The notes under the pieces were generated by a model, which saw nothing but the letters and a program-made list of their open reading frames with translations, did not search any database and was not told the origin of the DNA. Of a DNA stretch of 29,136 nucleotides, positions 1 to 7,628 are shown piece after piece (the first letter of the stretch is position 1; the number at the start of each line of letters is the position of its first letter). Source of the DNA: JARRON01 sp037383845. GTDB taxonomy: Bacteria > Pseudomonadota > Gammaproteobacteria > Steroidobacterales > XN24. The stretch is from the NCBI GenBank assembly GCA_037383845.1, contig JARRON010000027.1, positions 1 to 29,136 of the forward strand, read 5' to 3'. A program made the position numbers and the translations under genes.

Positions 1-204
1 CTCCTCGGCCAGCAGGGAAGCGCCGTAAACTTCCGAGACCCGCAGCGCCCCCTGGGCCTGGTGAATGAGTTCCACGCAGTCCGCGAGCCGTGCCGACTGC
101 TCGGGTCGCTCGACAAAATCCTCCAGGGCCAACCTGGCCTCGCCCAGGGTGTTGGAGAGTTCCTGGCTGACCCAGGCCAGCGGCTGTGAAATCAGCTCCG
201 CCAT
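1..204 (-). CDS. chpA: ChpA/PilL pilus chemotaxis histidine kinase, N-terminal fragment
   Basis: This is the first 68 codons of a gene that runs off the left edge. It starts with ATG (204-202), three bases after the pilJ stop. The peptide opens MAELISQPLAWVSQELSNTL and continues with an acidic, helical, Hpt-like stretch, as at the N terminus of ChpA/PilL, the large hybrid kinase of the pilus chemotaxis system. In that family several Hpt domains precede a CheA-like kinase core and a receiver domain; none of that is visible here. Identity rests mainly on position, directly after pilGHIJ. The kinase would phosphorylate PilG and PilH and receive signals from PilJ through PilI. No pilK methyltransferase gene lies between pilJ and this gene, unlike in Pseudomonas aeruginosa. 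Confidence 0.75.
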   Translation of the reverse strand, partial: MAELISQPLAWVSQELSNTLGEARLALEDFVERPEQSARLADCVELIHQAQGALRVSEVYGASLLAEE

Positions 205-207
205 TCG

Positions 208-2169
208 CTAGGTCCGGTCGCTCCCCCTGCCCGTGCCGTCCGCGGCTTCCGGAAGCCGGAAGCCGGCCGCCGAACCGCGCAGCTGGGTGGCCAGCTCCGC
301 CAGCTTGCCGATGGAAGCGGACGTGGCACCCGTGGCTTCCGCGGTCTGGGCGCTCACCTCCCGGAGGACGTTCATGTTGCGTGTGATGTCCGCTGCGGCC
401 GTGGCCTGGTCCTTTGCCGTGCGGGAGATGTTCTGTACCAGCCCGGCGATCTGGTTGGAGACGCTTTCGATCTCGTCCAGGGCTGCACCGGCGTTCTCCG
501 CCAGGAGCGCTCCGCCCACCACGTCGGTGGTGCTGCGCTCCATGGAGATGACCGCCTCGTTGGTGTCGGACTGGATGGTGTTCACGAGCACCTCGATCTG
601 CCGGGTCGCGTTGGCGGCCCGCTCCGCAAGACGCTGGACCTCGTCGGCCACGACGGCGAAGCCCCTGCCTGACTCGCCTGCCATGGAGGCCTGGATAGAA
701 GCGTTGAGGGCGAGGATGTTGGTCTGCTCCGCGATATCGTTGATCAGCTCCACGATATTGCCGATCTCCTGGGAGCTCTCACCGAGCCGCTTGATGCGCT
801 TGGAGGTGTCCTGGATGGTTTCGCGAATGGTGTTCATGCCCTCGATGGTGCGGCGGACCGCTTCCCCGCCCTTGTGGGCGACGTCCACGGAGTGGCGGGC
901 CACGTCCGCGCCCCGCTCCGCGTCCCCGGAAACCGCTTCGATAGACGCGGCCATCCTGGCGATGGACTCGGTGGCGTCCGCGACCTGCTTGGACTGGGTC
1001 TCGCTGGCCGAGGCCAGGTGGCTCGCCGTGGCCTGGGTCTGCTTGGCCGCCCCATCCACCTTGATGGAGGTCTCGTTGATGGTGGTGACCAGCTCCCTCA
1101 GCGCCTCGATGGCATAGTTGATGGAGTCGGCGATGGCGCCGGTGATGTCCTCCGTCACCGTGGCCTGCACGGTGAGATCGCCGTCCGCGAGGCTGCCGAG
1201 TTCGTCCAGCAGCCGCAGGATGGCCTGCTGGTTACGCTCGTTCTGGCGGGCGTTGCGCTCCGCCAGCCGTCGGGTGTCCTCGCCCCGCATGTGACTCACC
1301 AAGAGGACCACCGCCAGGACCAGCGCCGCCAGGGCCAGCAGCAGGGGCAGCCGCAGGTCGTCCAGGGCCAGGGGCCCCAGGGTGCCCGGAGCCGGCATGC
1401 CGCCCTCGGTGGCGTTCATGAGCCGGTCACCGGCGCGACGGGCATCCGCCGCCGCCAGCCGCGCAGCCACCATCCCGTCCGAGGCGGCCACCAGCGCCAT
1501 GACCTGGCCCCGGTAGCGACCGTGCTCCTGTTCCAGCGCGGCCAGGGCATCAGCCCGCCCGGCGGGGCTCAGCGGCGCAAGGCCCAGCGTGGCGTCCCGC
1601 CCCAGCAGCCCGAGCACCACCTGGCTCATGAGCGCCTCGGCGGCATCCAGGCGCCGCAGCACCGCCTCGGGGTCGCCGAGGCCAGCCAGGAAAGCTTCGG
1701 CCGCCGCCACCGATTCGGCCGCGGCCCGGGCCGCCGCCTGGGCCGCCGGATCGCCGGCCAGCGCCTCCACGGACGCTGCCAGGGACGGGGCGACCTGCCG
1801 CAGGGCGTCGCCGGCCGACTGGGCGATGAGGACCTGTTCGGACTGGTCGGCCACGCGGCCGGCGGCATCCGCCAGCTGCCTTCCGGTATCGGCCACGGCG
1901 CCGCCGAAGGGGCCCGCGGCCACGGCAACGCCGTCCGCATCCCGGCGCAGGATATCGAAAGCCTCCCGGCTGCCCGCCACCGCCTCCGTGGCAAGTCGCG
2001 GCAGCCGCTGGCTGGCCACCTGCAGCTCCACCAGGGACTCCGCAACCTCGGCCCGCCCGGCGGCGTCCTGCCGCGCGAACCACAGGAAGGCCGCTGCCAG
2101 CAGCAGGACGACGACCAGCAACACGCCGAGCATCGACAGCAGCGCTATGCCTCGCGAACTACGATTCAT
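208..2169 (-). CDS. pilJ: PilJ methyl-accepting chemotaxis protein of the type IV pilus system
   Basis: This is a 653-residue membrane receptor. A first transmembrane helix (about residues 8-32) is followed by a long alanine-rich helical periplasmic region, as in PilJ-type sensors, and a second membrane helix near 270-292 (LPLLLALAALVLAVVLL). A HAMP-like linker and the cytoplasmic signalling coiled coil follow. The hairpin tip carries the MCP hallmark NILALNASIQASMAGESGRG and then FAVVADEVQRLAERAANATR. The N and S residues replacing the usual alanines at this tip are also seen in PilJ proteins. The protein would sense pilus or surface signals and control the ChpA kinase through PilI. It lies 38 bases after pilI. 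AGGGGA about 10 bases upstream supports the ATG at 2169. Confidence 0.95.
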   Translation of the reverse strand: MNRSSRGIALLSMLGVLLVVVLLLAAAFLWFARQDAAGRAEVAESLVELQVASQRLPRLATEAVAGSREAFDILRRDADGVAVAAGPFGGAVADTGRQLADAAGRVADQSEQVLIAQSAGDALRQVAPSLAASVEALAGDPAAQAAARAAAESVAAAEAFLAGLGDPEAVLRRLDAAEALMSQVVLGLLGRDATLGLAPLSPAGRADALAALEQEHGRYRGQVMALVAASDGMVAARLAAADARRAGDRLMNATEGGMPAPGTLGPLALDDLRLPLLLALAALVLAVVLLVSHMRGEDTRRLAERNARQNERNQQAILRLLDELGSLADGDLTVQATVTEDITGAIADSINYAIEALRELVTTINETSIKVDGAAKQTQATASHLASASETQSKQVADATESIARMAASIEAVSGDAERGADVARHSVDVAHKGGEAVRRTIEGMNTIRETIQDTSKRIKRLGESSQEIGNIVELINDIAEQTNILALNASIQASMAGESGRGFAVVADEVQRLAERAANATRQIEVLVNTIQSDTNEAVISMERSTTDVVGGALLAENAGAALDEIESVSNQIAGLVQNISRTAKDQATAAADITRNMNVLREVSAQTAEATGATSASIGKLAELATQLRGSAAGFRLPEAADGTGRGSDRT

Positions 2170-2207
2170 TCTTTTTCATTCCCCTGGATCGAAACTTTTC
2201 GCGGCGG

Positions 2208-2774
2208 TCATCCCTCGCCCGCCGCCTGCAGAAAGGACGGGCTGTCCGTCAGGCTCTCGAGACTGAACACGGGCCAGGTCTCATCAGCCTGGCGGAAAGC
2301 ACCGTCGAGGTAGCCCTCGCAGCGCAGCTCTACGTCGGGCCGCACCTCGGTCCGGCCCGCAGCGTCGAAGCGGCGGAAGCCCAGCACCTCGTCCACCAGC
2401 AGGCCCGCTCCCAGGTCCCGGTGATTGATCACCACGATGCGGCTGTCCCGGCCGGGCCGCGTCGGCGGACCGCCCAGGAAGGCTTTCAGGTCGACTACCG
2501 TCAGCAGGTTACCGCGCACGTTGGCCAGCCCGGCGACCCAGGGCTTCGCCCCGGGGACGCGGGTCAGCACCGGCGGACAGGACATGACCTCCCGCACCTC
2601 GCCCCGGGAGGCCAGGAAGCGGTCCCCGCCGATGCGGAAGCCGATGCCCACCCACTCGTTGTCAGCCGACCCGCTGCCGTCCCGTCCCACGGACTGGCGG
2701 GCCCGCCGTTCCATCTCCCGCAGGAGCTGATACGGCTGATGCCGCAGGTTGGCCAGGGGCAGCTCAGCGGCCAC
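2208..2774 (-). CDS. pilI: PilI CheW-like adaptor
   Basis: This 188-residue protein is a single CheW domain. Visible features are WVGIGFRIGGDRFL, the core VAGLANVRGNLLTVVDLKAFLGG and IVVINHRDLGAGLLVDEVLG. CheW-type proteins link receptors to the histidine kinase; PilI does this for PilJ and ChpA. The start is GTG at 2774, supported by GGGGGAGG six bases upstream; no better in-frame start is seen. It sits between pilH (47-base gap) and pilJ (38-base gap) on the same strand, so it is almost certainly co-transcribed in the pilGHIJ-chpA operon. The N-terminal 40 residues before the CheW fold are typical of PilI. Confidence 0.93.
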   Translation of the reverse strand: MAAELPLANLRHQPYQLLREMERRARQSVGRDGSGSADNEWVGIGFRIGGDRFLASRGEVREVMSCPPVLTRVPGAKPWVAGLANVRGNLLTVVDLKAFLGGPPTRPGRDSRIVVINHRDLGAGLLVDEVLGFRRFDAAGRTEVRPDVELRCEGYLDGAFRQADETWPVFSLESLTDSPSFLQAAGEG

Positions 2775-2821
2775 GCCGGACCTCCCCCGGCGTTTCCGGG
2801 CGTTGCCGTTGGCAACTCATG

Positions 2822-3187
2822 TCAGCCCGACAGCGCCGCACGCACCTTCTCAACCAGCTGGGCCTCGGTCACGGGCTTGACCAGGTAATCCACGGCACCC
2901 TGGCGCATGCCCCATATCTTGTCCGTTTCCTCCCCCTTGGTGGTCACCATGACCACCGGGATGGAGGCCGTGGCCGGATCCTTCCCGAGCTCCCGGGTGG
3001 CCTGGAAGCCGTTGAGGCCGGGCATGACCACGTCCATCAGCACCACGTCAGGCTTCAGCTGACGGGTCTTTTCGATGCCTTCGGTGCCGTCGGCGGCAGC
3101 TTCCGTGGAGAAGCCGTGCTTCTCCAGGTAGCCCCGCATGACGTGAACTTCCGTCGGCGAATCGTCAACGATGAGTACCAGCGCCAT
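2822..3187 (-). CDS. pilH: PilH single-domain response regulator
   Basis: This 121-residue stand-alone receiver domain has the acidic pocket D8/D9, the phosphoacceptor D52 in LMDVVMPGLNG, the switch T82/T83 in VMVTTK and the conserved K104 in YLVKPV. PilH is one of two receivers served by ChpA. In Pseudomonas it is tied to pilus retraction through PilT/PilU or acts as a phosphate sink; here the role is inferred from family and position. The ATG at 3187 has GAAGGA five bases upstream. It lies 31 bases after pilG and has no output domain, as expected. Confidence 0.95.
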   Translation of the reverse strand: MALVLIVDDSPTEVHVMRGYLEKHGFSTEAAADGTEGIEKTRQLKPDVVLMDVVMPGLNGFQATRELGKDPATASIPVVMVTTKGEETDKIWGMRQGAVDYLVKPVTEAQLVEKVRAALSG

Positions 3188-3218
3188 GATTTCCTTCGTT
3201 CAGGTAACGGAGCAGTGG

Positions 3219-3671
3219 CTAGGCCTTCACGTGGCTTTCGATGGCTGACAGCAGCTCGTCCCGGGTGAAGGGCTTGGTCAGGTACTGCTCGGAGCCCACG
3301 ATCCGGCCCCGGGCACGGTCGAAGAGGCCGTCCTTGCTTGAAAGCATGATGACCGGCGTGCCCCGGAAGACCTTGTTGTGCTTGATGAGGGCACAGGTCT
3401 GGTAGCCGTCAAGGCGCGGCATCATGATGTCCACGAAGATCACGTCAGGGTGGTGGTCTGCCACCTTGGACAGGGCGTCGAACCCGTCCACCGCGGTGAA
3501 TACCTCGCAGCCCTCCTTGCTCAGAAGGGTCTCAGCGGTGCGGCGGATGGTCTTGCTGTCGTCCACGACCAGCACCTTGAGGCCTTTCAGCCCGTGGGCC
3601 TGTTCATCCTCCACGTGATTCGCACTCCCCGACAAACCCTTGAAAATCGGGCGGGACGGAAGCCCCGCCAT
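3219..3671 (-). CDS. pilG: PilG single-domain response regulator
   Basis: This receiver domain strongly resembles PilG: VLVVDDSKTIRRTAETLL, VIFVDIMMPRLDGYQTCALI with the phosphoacceptor Asp, TPVIMLSSKDGLFDRARGRI and SEQYLTKPF with the conserved Lys. PilG is the regulator linked to pilus extension. As drawn from ATG 3671 it is 150 residues, longer than usual PilG. GTG at 3614 would give 131 residues, closer to the family, and has GGGGAG ten bases upstream; ATG 3671 has only AAGG very close to it. The start is therefore uncertain and the N-terminal 19 residues may be untranslated. It heads the operon and faces gshB across an intergenic region with an 8-bp inverted repeat. Confidence 0.93.
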   Translation of the reverse strand: MAGLPSRPIFKGLSGSANHVEDEQAHGLKGLKVLVVDDSKTIRRTAETLLSKEGCEVFTAVDGFDALSKVADHHPDVIFVDIMMPRLDGYQTCALIKHNKVFRGTPVIMLSSKDGLFDRARGRIVGSEQYLTKPFTRDELLSAIESHVKA

Positions 3672-3702
3672 TGACCTTGGCCTTTTAACATATCCGCAGT
3701 CG

Positions 3703-3725
3703 CCGTGACCATGCGGCGGTCACGG
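3703..3725. promoter_or_regulatory. Perfect inverted repeat between pilG and gshB (putative operator)
   Basis: CCGTGACC (3703-3710) and GGTCACGG (3718-3725) are exact reverse complements with a 7-base spacer. The repeat lies between two divergent genes, about 10 bases upstream of the candidate gshB -10 element and over the place a -35 would occupy. That position suits a regulator dimer better than a terminator, since no gene ends here. The binding protein is unknown. Confidence 0.4.
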
Positions 3726-3734
3726 TATGGCCGT

Positions 3735-3743
3735 TGGTATCAT
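3735..3743 (+). promoter_or_regulatory. Candidate extended -10 promoter for gshB
   Basis: TGG directly followed by TATCAT (3738-3743) gives a TGn extended -10 with five of six matches to TATAAT. No good -35 is visible, which extended -10 promoters tolerate. Transcription would start near 3750, about 50 bases before the gshB ATG. The inverted repeat 3703-3725 covers the -35 zone. Confidence 0.4.
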
Positions 3744-3800
3744 TGAATTCCGCCGTCCGGGCTGTGGCGGCACCGACTATTCCCTTCACGGACCTCCGCC

Positions 3801-4766
3801 ATGAGCAAAGCAAGTATACGACTCGGTGTGGTGATGGACCCCATCGAGCGCATCAAGCCGGCCAAGGACACTACCCTCGCGATGCTCCTCGAAGCGCAGC
3901 GCCGGGGCTATGAGCTCCACTACATGAACCAGGCGGACCTTTTCGTCCTGGGGGGACGGCTGCACAGCCGCACCCGCCCGCTTGCCGTGGAAGACGACCC
4001 CCAGCGGTGGTTCCGGCTCGGCGACCCCGTGGAGGCGAGTCCCACGGACCTCGACGTCATCCTGATGCGGAAGGACCCGCCTTTCGACATGGAATACGTC
4101 TACACGACCTATCTTCTCGAGCGGGCCGAGGAGCACGGGGTGCTGGTGGTCAACCGGTGCGCGGCCCTCAGGGACGTCAGCGAGAAGGCCTACACCATGT
4201 GGTTCCCGGAACTGACGCCTCCGACCCTGATCAGCCGCTCCATGGAAGACATGCGCCGCTTCCTGGCCGAGCAGCAGCGGGTGGTGGTCAAGCCCCTGGA
4301 CGGCATGGGAGGACGGTCCATCTTCGTGCTGAAGTCCGGCGACCCCAACACGGGGGTCATCCTGGAGACCATTACCGAAGAGGGGAGCCGCTACGCCATG
4401 GCCCAGCGCTACGTGCCGGAAATCGTCTCCGGCGGCGACAAGCGCATCCTCATCATCGACGGGGCGCCCTACCCCCATGCCCTGGCCCGGATTCCCGCCG
4501 AAGGCGAAAGCCGCGGAAATCTGGCTGCCGGGGCCCGCGGGGAAGGCCGCGACCTCACGCCCCGGGACCGGGAAATCGCCGAGCGCGTCGGCCGCGTGCT
4601 CAGGGACAAGGGCATTATCTTCGCGGGCCTGGACGTCATCGGCGACTACCTCACGGAGATCAACGTCACCAGTCCGACCGGGGTCCGGGAGCTCGAACGC
4701 GCCTACGGCGACAACATCTGCGCGGGGCTGTTCGACGCCATAGAGCGCCGCCTGGAGACGGCGTGA
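3801..4766 (+). CDS. gshB: Glutathione synthetase
   Basis: This 321-residue cytosolic enzyme joins gamma-glutamylcysteine and glycine using ATP, the second step of glutathione synthesis. The length fits the bacterial GshB family (about 315). The N terminus has the family signature MDPIERIKPAKDTTLAMLLE; VILMRKDPPFDMEYVY follows. The ATP-grasp core shows VVKPLDGMGGRSIFVL and ends with INVTSPTGVRELE. The ATG at 3801 has a poor ribosome site. The neighbouring pilG is divergent, an arrangement I also know from Pseudomonas. Its stop codon overlaps the GTG start of apbE by four bases, so gshB heads a translationally coupled series. Confidence 0.96.
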   Translation: MSKASIRLGVVMDPIERIKPAKDTTLAMLLEAQRRGYELHYMNQADLFVLGGRLHSRTRPLAVEDDPQRWFRLGDPVEASPTDLDVILMRKDPPFDMEYVYTTYLLERAEEHGVLVVNRCAALRDVSEKAYTMWFPELTPPTLISRSMEDMRRFLAEQQRVVVKPLDGMGGRSIFVLKSGDPNTGVILETITEEGSRYAMAQRYVPEIVSGGDKRILIIDGAPYPHALARIPAEGESRGNLAAGARGEGRDLTPRDREIAERVGRVLRDKGIIFAGLDVIGDYLTEINVTSPTGVRELERAYGDNICAGLFDAIERRLETA

Positions 4767-5812
4767 CGCGGCCGTTGGTCCACCCGGCCAGGCTGATCCT
4801 TGTCCTTGCGGCGCTGGTCGCGACCGCCTGCGCGCCGGATCCCGGAGAGACCCGGGTCCGATTCATGGCGATGGGCACGCTGGTGGACATCACCGTCTTC
4901 GGCGCGGAGCCGGAAACCGCCGAGGCCGCCGCGGCCAGCGCGGAGTCCCTGTTCCACCGGCTTCAGGCCGAGTGGGACCCCTGGGGCGAAGGGGCCCTCG
5001 GACAACTGAACCAGGACCTGTCCTCCCGGGGGCGGGCCATGGCGGGTCCCGACCTGTACGCGCTGCTGGAAGCCGCCGCCGAGCTGTCTGCCGAAACCCG
5101 GGGCCGGTTCGACCCGACGGTGGGCAGCCTGGTCCGGCTATGGGGCTTTTCCCGGGACGAGGCGGCCCGGCAGTCGCCGCCGGAGGCGGACGAAGTCGCC
5201 GAAGCCGCGGCTACCGTGCGTCCCCTGGCGGACCTGCTGGCAGGCCCGGGGGAACTGCGCGCGCCGCCGGGCACCCGGCTGGACCTGGGAGGCTTCGCCA
5301 AGGGCGTCGCCGTCCAGCGGGCCACGGACCTGCTGCTTGCGGAGGGACTGGAGAACGTGCTGGTCAACGCCGGCGGCGATCTCCGGGCGGTGGGCCGCCA
5401 CGGGGACCGGCCCTGGCGCGTCGGCGTGCGCCAGCCCAGGGGCAACGGGGTGCTGGCGGTCATCGAGACCGCCGGCGACGAGTCCGTTTTCACTTCCGGT
5501 GACTACGAGCGGTTCTTCCTCTACGAGGGCACCCGATACCACCACATCCTGGATCCCCGCAGCGGCTGGCCGGCCCGCGGTCTCGCTTCGGTGACCGTGG
5601 TCCATGGGGACGCCGGCGTGGCCGACGCCGCAGCCACGGCCCTGTTCGTCGCCGGTGAAGAAGACTGGCCCGCCACGGCGGCCGCCATGGGCATCTCGCT
5701 GGCCATGGTGGTGACCGACAGCGGCGTGGTGGAGATGACCCCCGGCATGAAGGCCCGGCTGCGTTTCCCTCCGGAGGTCTCCCCGGAAACCCGGATCCGG
5801 AAGCTGCCGTGA
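4763..5812 (+). CDS. apbE: ApbE-family FAD:protein FMN transferase, probable lipoprotein
   Basis: This 349-residue protein starts at GTG 4763, which overlaps the gshB stop (GTGA); GGAG lies five bases upstream. A hydrophobic segment ends in ATAC with C23, a probable lipoprotein site placing the enzyme on the periplasmic side. ApbE cleaves FAD and attaches FMN to Thr/Ser of exported redox proteins such as RnfG or NqrC. Family motifs are FMAMGTLVDITVFG, FDPTVGSLVRLWGF (116-129), LDLGGFAKG (173-181), NAGGD (202-206), TSGDYERFF (244-252), HILDPRSGWPA, and a DAAATALFV segment carrying the metal-binding Asp. No FMN-acceptor protein is encoded in the window. The following gene begins in a TGATG overlap, so the two are coupled. 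Confidence 0.93.
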   Translation: MTRPLVHPARLILVLAALVATACAPDPGETRVRFMAMGTLVDITVFGAEPETAEAAAASAESLFHRLQAEWDPWGEGALGQLNQDLSSRGRAMAGPDLYALLEAAAELSAETRGRFDPTVGSLVRLWGFSRDEAARQSPPEADEVAEAAATVRPLADLLAGPGELRAPPGTRLDLGGFAKGVAVQRATDLLLAEGLENVLVNAGGDLRAVGRHGDRPWRVGVRQPRGNGVLAVIETAGDESVFTSGDYERFFLYEGTRYHHILDPRSGWPARGLASVTVVHGDAGVADAAATALFVAGEEDWPATAAAMGISLAMVVTDSGVVEMTPGMKARLRFPPEVSPETRIRKLP

Positions 5813-6171
5813 TGAAGCCCGGGGACGTCGCCGTGGTGGCGCTGGCGGCCGCCGTTGTCGCGGCGTCCTGGGTCATCTTCTGGGGTCCCGCCGCCGCCGG
5901 CGAACGGGCGCATATCGTGGTCACCGGGGGCGAAAGCCTGGACCTCTCCCTGGCCGGGGACCGGGACCTTGAGGTGGAGGGCCTTATCGGCACCAGCGTC
6001 ATCCGCATCCGGGACGGGCGGGTCCGCTTTGTTGACTCGCCCTGCGTGGCCCGCTACTGCGTCCACGCCGGATGGCTGGAGTCCGCCGGCGACGTGGCCG
6101 CGTGCCTGCCGAACGGCGTGGTCGTGGAAGTCACGGGCCGGCGGGAATCCTACGATGCACTCAGCTTCTGA
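5812..6171 (+). CDS. NusG_II-domain protein, membrane-anchored, three conserved Cys
   Basis: This 119-residue protein has one N-terminal hydrophobic helix (about 6-25) and then a small beta-rich domain of the NusG_II type (a stand-alone relative of NusG domain 2). The key segment is DSPCVARYCVHAGWLESAGD followed by VAACLPNGVVVEV, giving C78, C83 and C98, the cysteine pattern of this family. The helix should place the domain outside the membrane. Its biochemical role is not known; the cysteines suggest redox or metal binding (inference). ATG 5812 overlaps the apbE stop; GTG 5809 is a less likely start. The pairing with apbE and the Gx transporter gene recurs in bacteria and suggests a shared flavin or redox task. 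Confidence 0.85.
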   Translation: MKPGDVAVVALAAAVVAASWVIFWGPAAAGERAHIVVTGGESLDLSLAGDRDLEVEGLIGTSVIRIRDGRVRFVDSPCVARYCVHAGWLESAGDVAACLPNGVVVEVTGRRESYDALSF

Positions 6172-6691
6172 GCCGGCAGACCCGGACCGGCTGGTGGCGG
6201 GCTTCGCGGCCCTGGCCATCGCCATCCACATCCTGGAGGCCGCGTTTCCCAGCCCCCTGCCGGGAGTCAAGCCCGGCCTGGCCAACGTGGTGACGGTGGT
6301 GGTGCTGGTCCGTTACGGGTGGAGCACCGCAGCCTGGGTCGCCGGGCTCCGGGTCCTTGCCGGCAGCCTGCTGCTGGGCACGTTCCTGAGCCCGACGTTC
6401 GTCATGAGCGCCAGCGGAGCAGCCGCTGCCCTCGCCGTCCTGGGCCTGGCCTGGGCCCTGGCCGGCAGCCACCTGGGAGCGGTCGGCTACAGCGTGCTGG
6501 CGGCCCTGGCCCACATGGGCACCCAGGTTGCCGTGGCGCGGGCCCTGTTCATCCCCCACGACGCTATCCTGAAACTGCTGCCCTTCCTGCTGACCGCGGC
6601 CTGGGTCTTCGGTATCGTCAGCGGGGTGATCGCGGCATCCGTCCTCGACATCCTGGCCCGCCGCGCCGACCGCGGCGAGGCGACCCCGTGA
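6155..6691 (+). CDS. Gx transporter family (heptaprenyl diphosphate synthase component I-like) membrane protein
   Basis: This 178-residue integral membrane protein starts at ATG 6155 and overlaps the NusG_II gene by 17 bases. It has about five hydrophobic helices. The family pattern is visible in LEAAFPSPLPGVKPGLANVV, VLAGSLLLGTFLSPTFVMSASG and LGAVGYSVLAALAHMGTQVA. The family (PF07456) is annotated as heptaprenyl diphosphate synthase component I or Gx transporter and resembles ECF-transporter S components. It contains no prenyl synthase motif, so a carrier or partner role is more plausible than catalysis. It usually travels with NusG_II and ApbE genes, as here. Substrate unknown; a flavin, quinone or related compound is a guess. 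Confidence 0.85.
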   Translation: MHSASEPADPDRLVAGFAALAIAIHILEAAFPSPLPGVKPGLANVVTVVVLVRYGWSTAAWVAGLRVLAGSLLLGTFLSPTFVMSASGAAAALAVLGLAWALAGSHLGAVGYSVLAALAHMGTQVAVARALFIPHDAILKLLPFLLTAAWVFGIVSGVIAASVLDILARRADRGEATP

Positions 6692-7551
6692 GCGCCGCGC
6701 GCTCTGACCGCTGGCCCGGCACGGGGGACCGGCTGGCCTATGCCCTGTTCCTCGCCGCCGTCGCCCACGCAGTAGTCATTCTCGGCGTGGCCTTCGACGG
6801 TCCCGATCCGTCCGCTCCCGAGCAGGTGCCCACGCTGGAGGTGACCCTGCTGAACCAGCCTTCCCCGGACGAGGTCGCGCCCCCGGACCCCGACTACCTG
6901 GCCCAGGCCAACCAGCAGGGCGCCGGCAATACCGAGGAGCAGGTGACGCCGGAGTTCGCCGACCGGCCGCCGGCGCCCCGCCCGGAGGAGGTGCTGGAGC
7001 GTGGACTGGAGCTTTCCTTCACCGCCATGGCCCTGCCCCGGCCGCAGGACTCGGACCGGCTGCTGACCCCGGAATCCAGCCTGGCAGTGAGCCGGCGGCA
7101 GCCTGGCGAGCAGTCCAGCCGCCCGGCCCGGGCACCGCCCGAGGGAGGCGTCCTCCGGGTCACCGGCGACGGTCGCCGGGAATATTTCATCGCCGTCAAC
7201 ACCCGGGAGAGCCGTTTCGCCGAGTACCTGGCGGGCTGGAAGGCCCGCATGGAACGTCTGGGCACGGTGAACTTCCCCAACGCGGCACGGCGGGCCGGGC
7301 TCGCCGGCCAGCCCGTTCTGGAGGTGGCGCTGGCCGCCGACGGCCGGCTCGAGGAGGTCCGCATCGTGCGCAGTTCCGGGGAGCCGGCCCTGGACCGGGC
7401 CGCCACGGAACTGGTGCGACTGGGCAGTCCCTTCGATCCTTTTCCGCCGGAGGTCCGGGCCAGCTACGACGTGCTCCGGTTTGCCTACGAGTGGCGTTTC
7501 ATCGACGGCCGGCTGTCCGGTTCCAGCGTCTATGCCCCGGACCGTCCCTGA
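6688..7551 (+). CDS. tonB: TonB-family energy transducer
   Basis: This 287-residue protein starts at GTG 6688, overlapping the previous stop by four bases, with GCGAGG upstream. A short cytoplasmic N terminus precedes one membrane helix (about 17-36: AYALFLAAVAHAVVILGVAF). A proline- and glutamate-rich periplasmic spacer follows, then a C-terminal TonB domain with GQPVLEVALAADGRLEEVRI, SSGEPALDRAATELV and YEWRF. TonB proteins pass proton-motive force to outer-membrane receptors. No exbB or exbD is in the window. The position between gshB and yqgE matches tonB3 of P. aeruginosa, which is linked to twitching motility; that may apply here given the pilus genes on both sides. The spacer is shorter and less proline-rich than in classical TonB. 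Confidence 0.9.
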   Translation: MSAARSDRWPGTGDRLAYALFLAAVAHAVVILGVAFDGPDPSAPEQVPTLEVTLLNQPSPDEVAPPDPDYLAQANQQGAGNTEEQVTPEFADRPPAPRPEEVLERGLELSFTAMALPRPQDSDRLLTPESSLAVSRRQPGEQSSRPARAPPEGGVLRVTGDGRREYFIAVNTRESRFAEYLAGWKARMERLGTVNFPNAARRAGLAGQPVLEVALAADGRLEEVRIVRSSGEPALDRAATELVRLGSPFDPFPPEVRASYDVLRFAYEWRFIDGRLSGSSVYAPDRP

Positions 7552-7561
7552 CCCGAAGCGC

Positions 7562-7590
7562 TTGAGGCGCCGGCGACGGACCCGGATACT
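7562..7590 (+). promoter_or_regulatory. Candidate sigma70 promoter for yqgE-ruvX-pyrB
   Basis: TTGAGG (7562-7567) and GATACT (7585-7590) are separated by exactly 17 bases, each matching four of six consensus positions. The site lies in the 77-base gap after tonB, about 40 bases upstream of the yqgE ATG. It would let yqgE-ruvX-pyrB be expressed independently of gshB-tonB. Confidence 0.42.
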
Positions 7591-7628
7591 AGATACCGGC
7601 CCCGCGCGCGAGGGCGCCAGGAGTTTCC

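Noticed and set aside
874..2313. 479-codon open frame on the plus strand opposite pilJ and pilI
   Set aside because: Its product is G/R/Q/H-rich without any domain, and it is exactly antisense to two clear genes; a high-GC shadow.
4007..4762. Long in-frame extension upstream of apbE through gshB
   Set aside because: The extension is arginine/glycine-rich shadow of gshB; the real apbE start is GTG 4763, with signal peptide and ribosome site.
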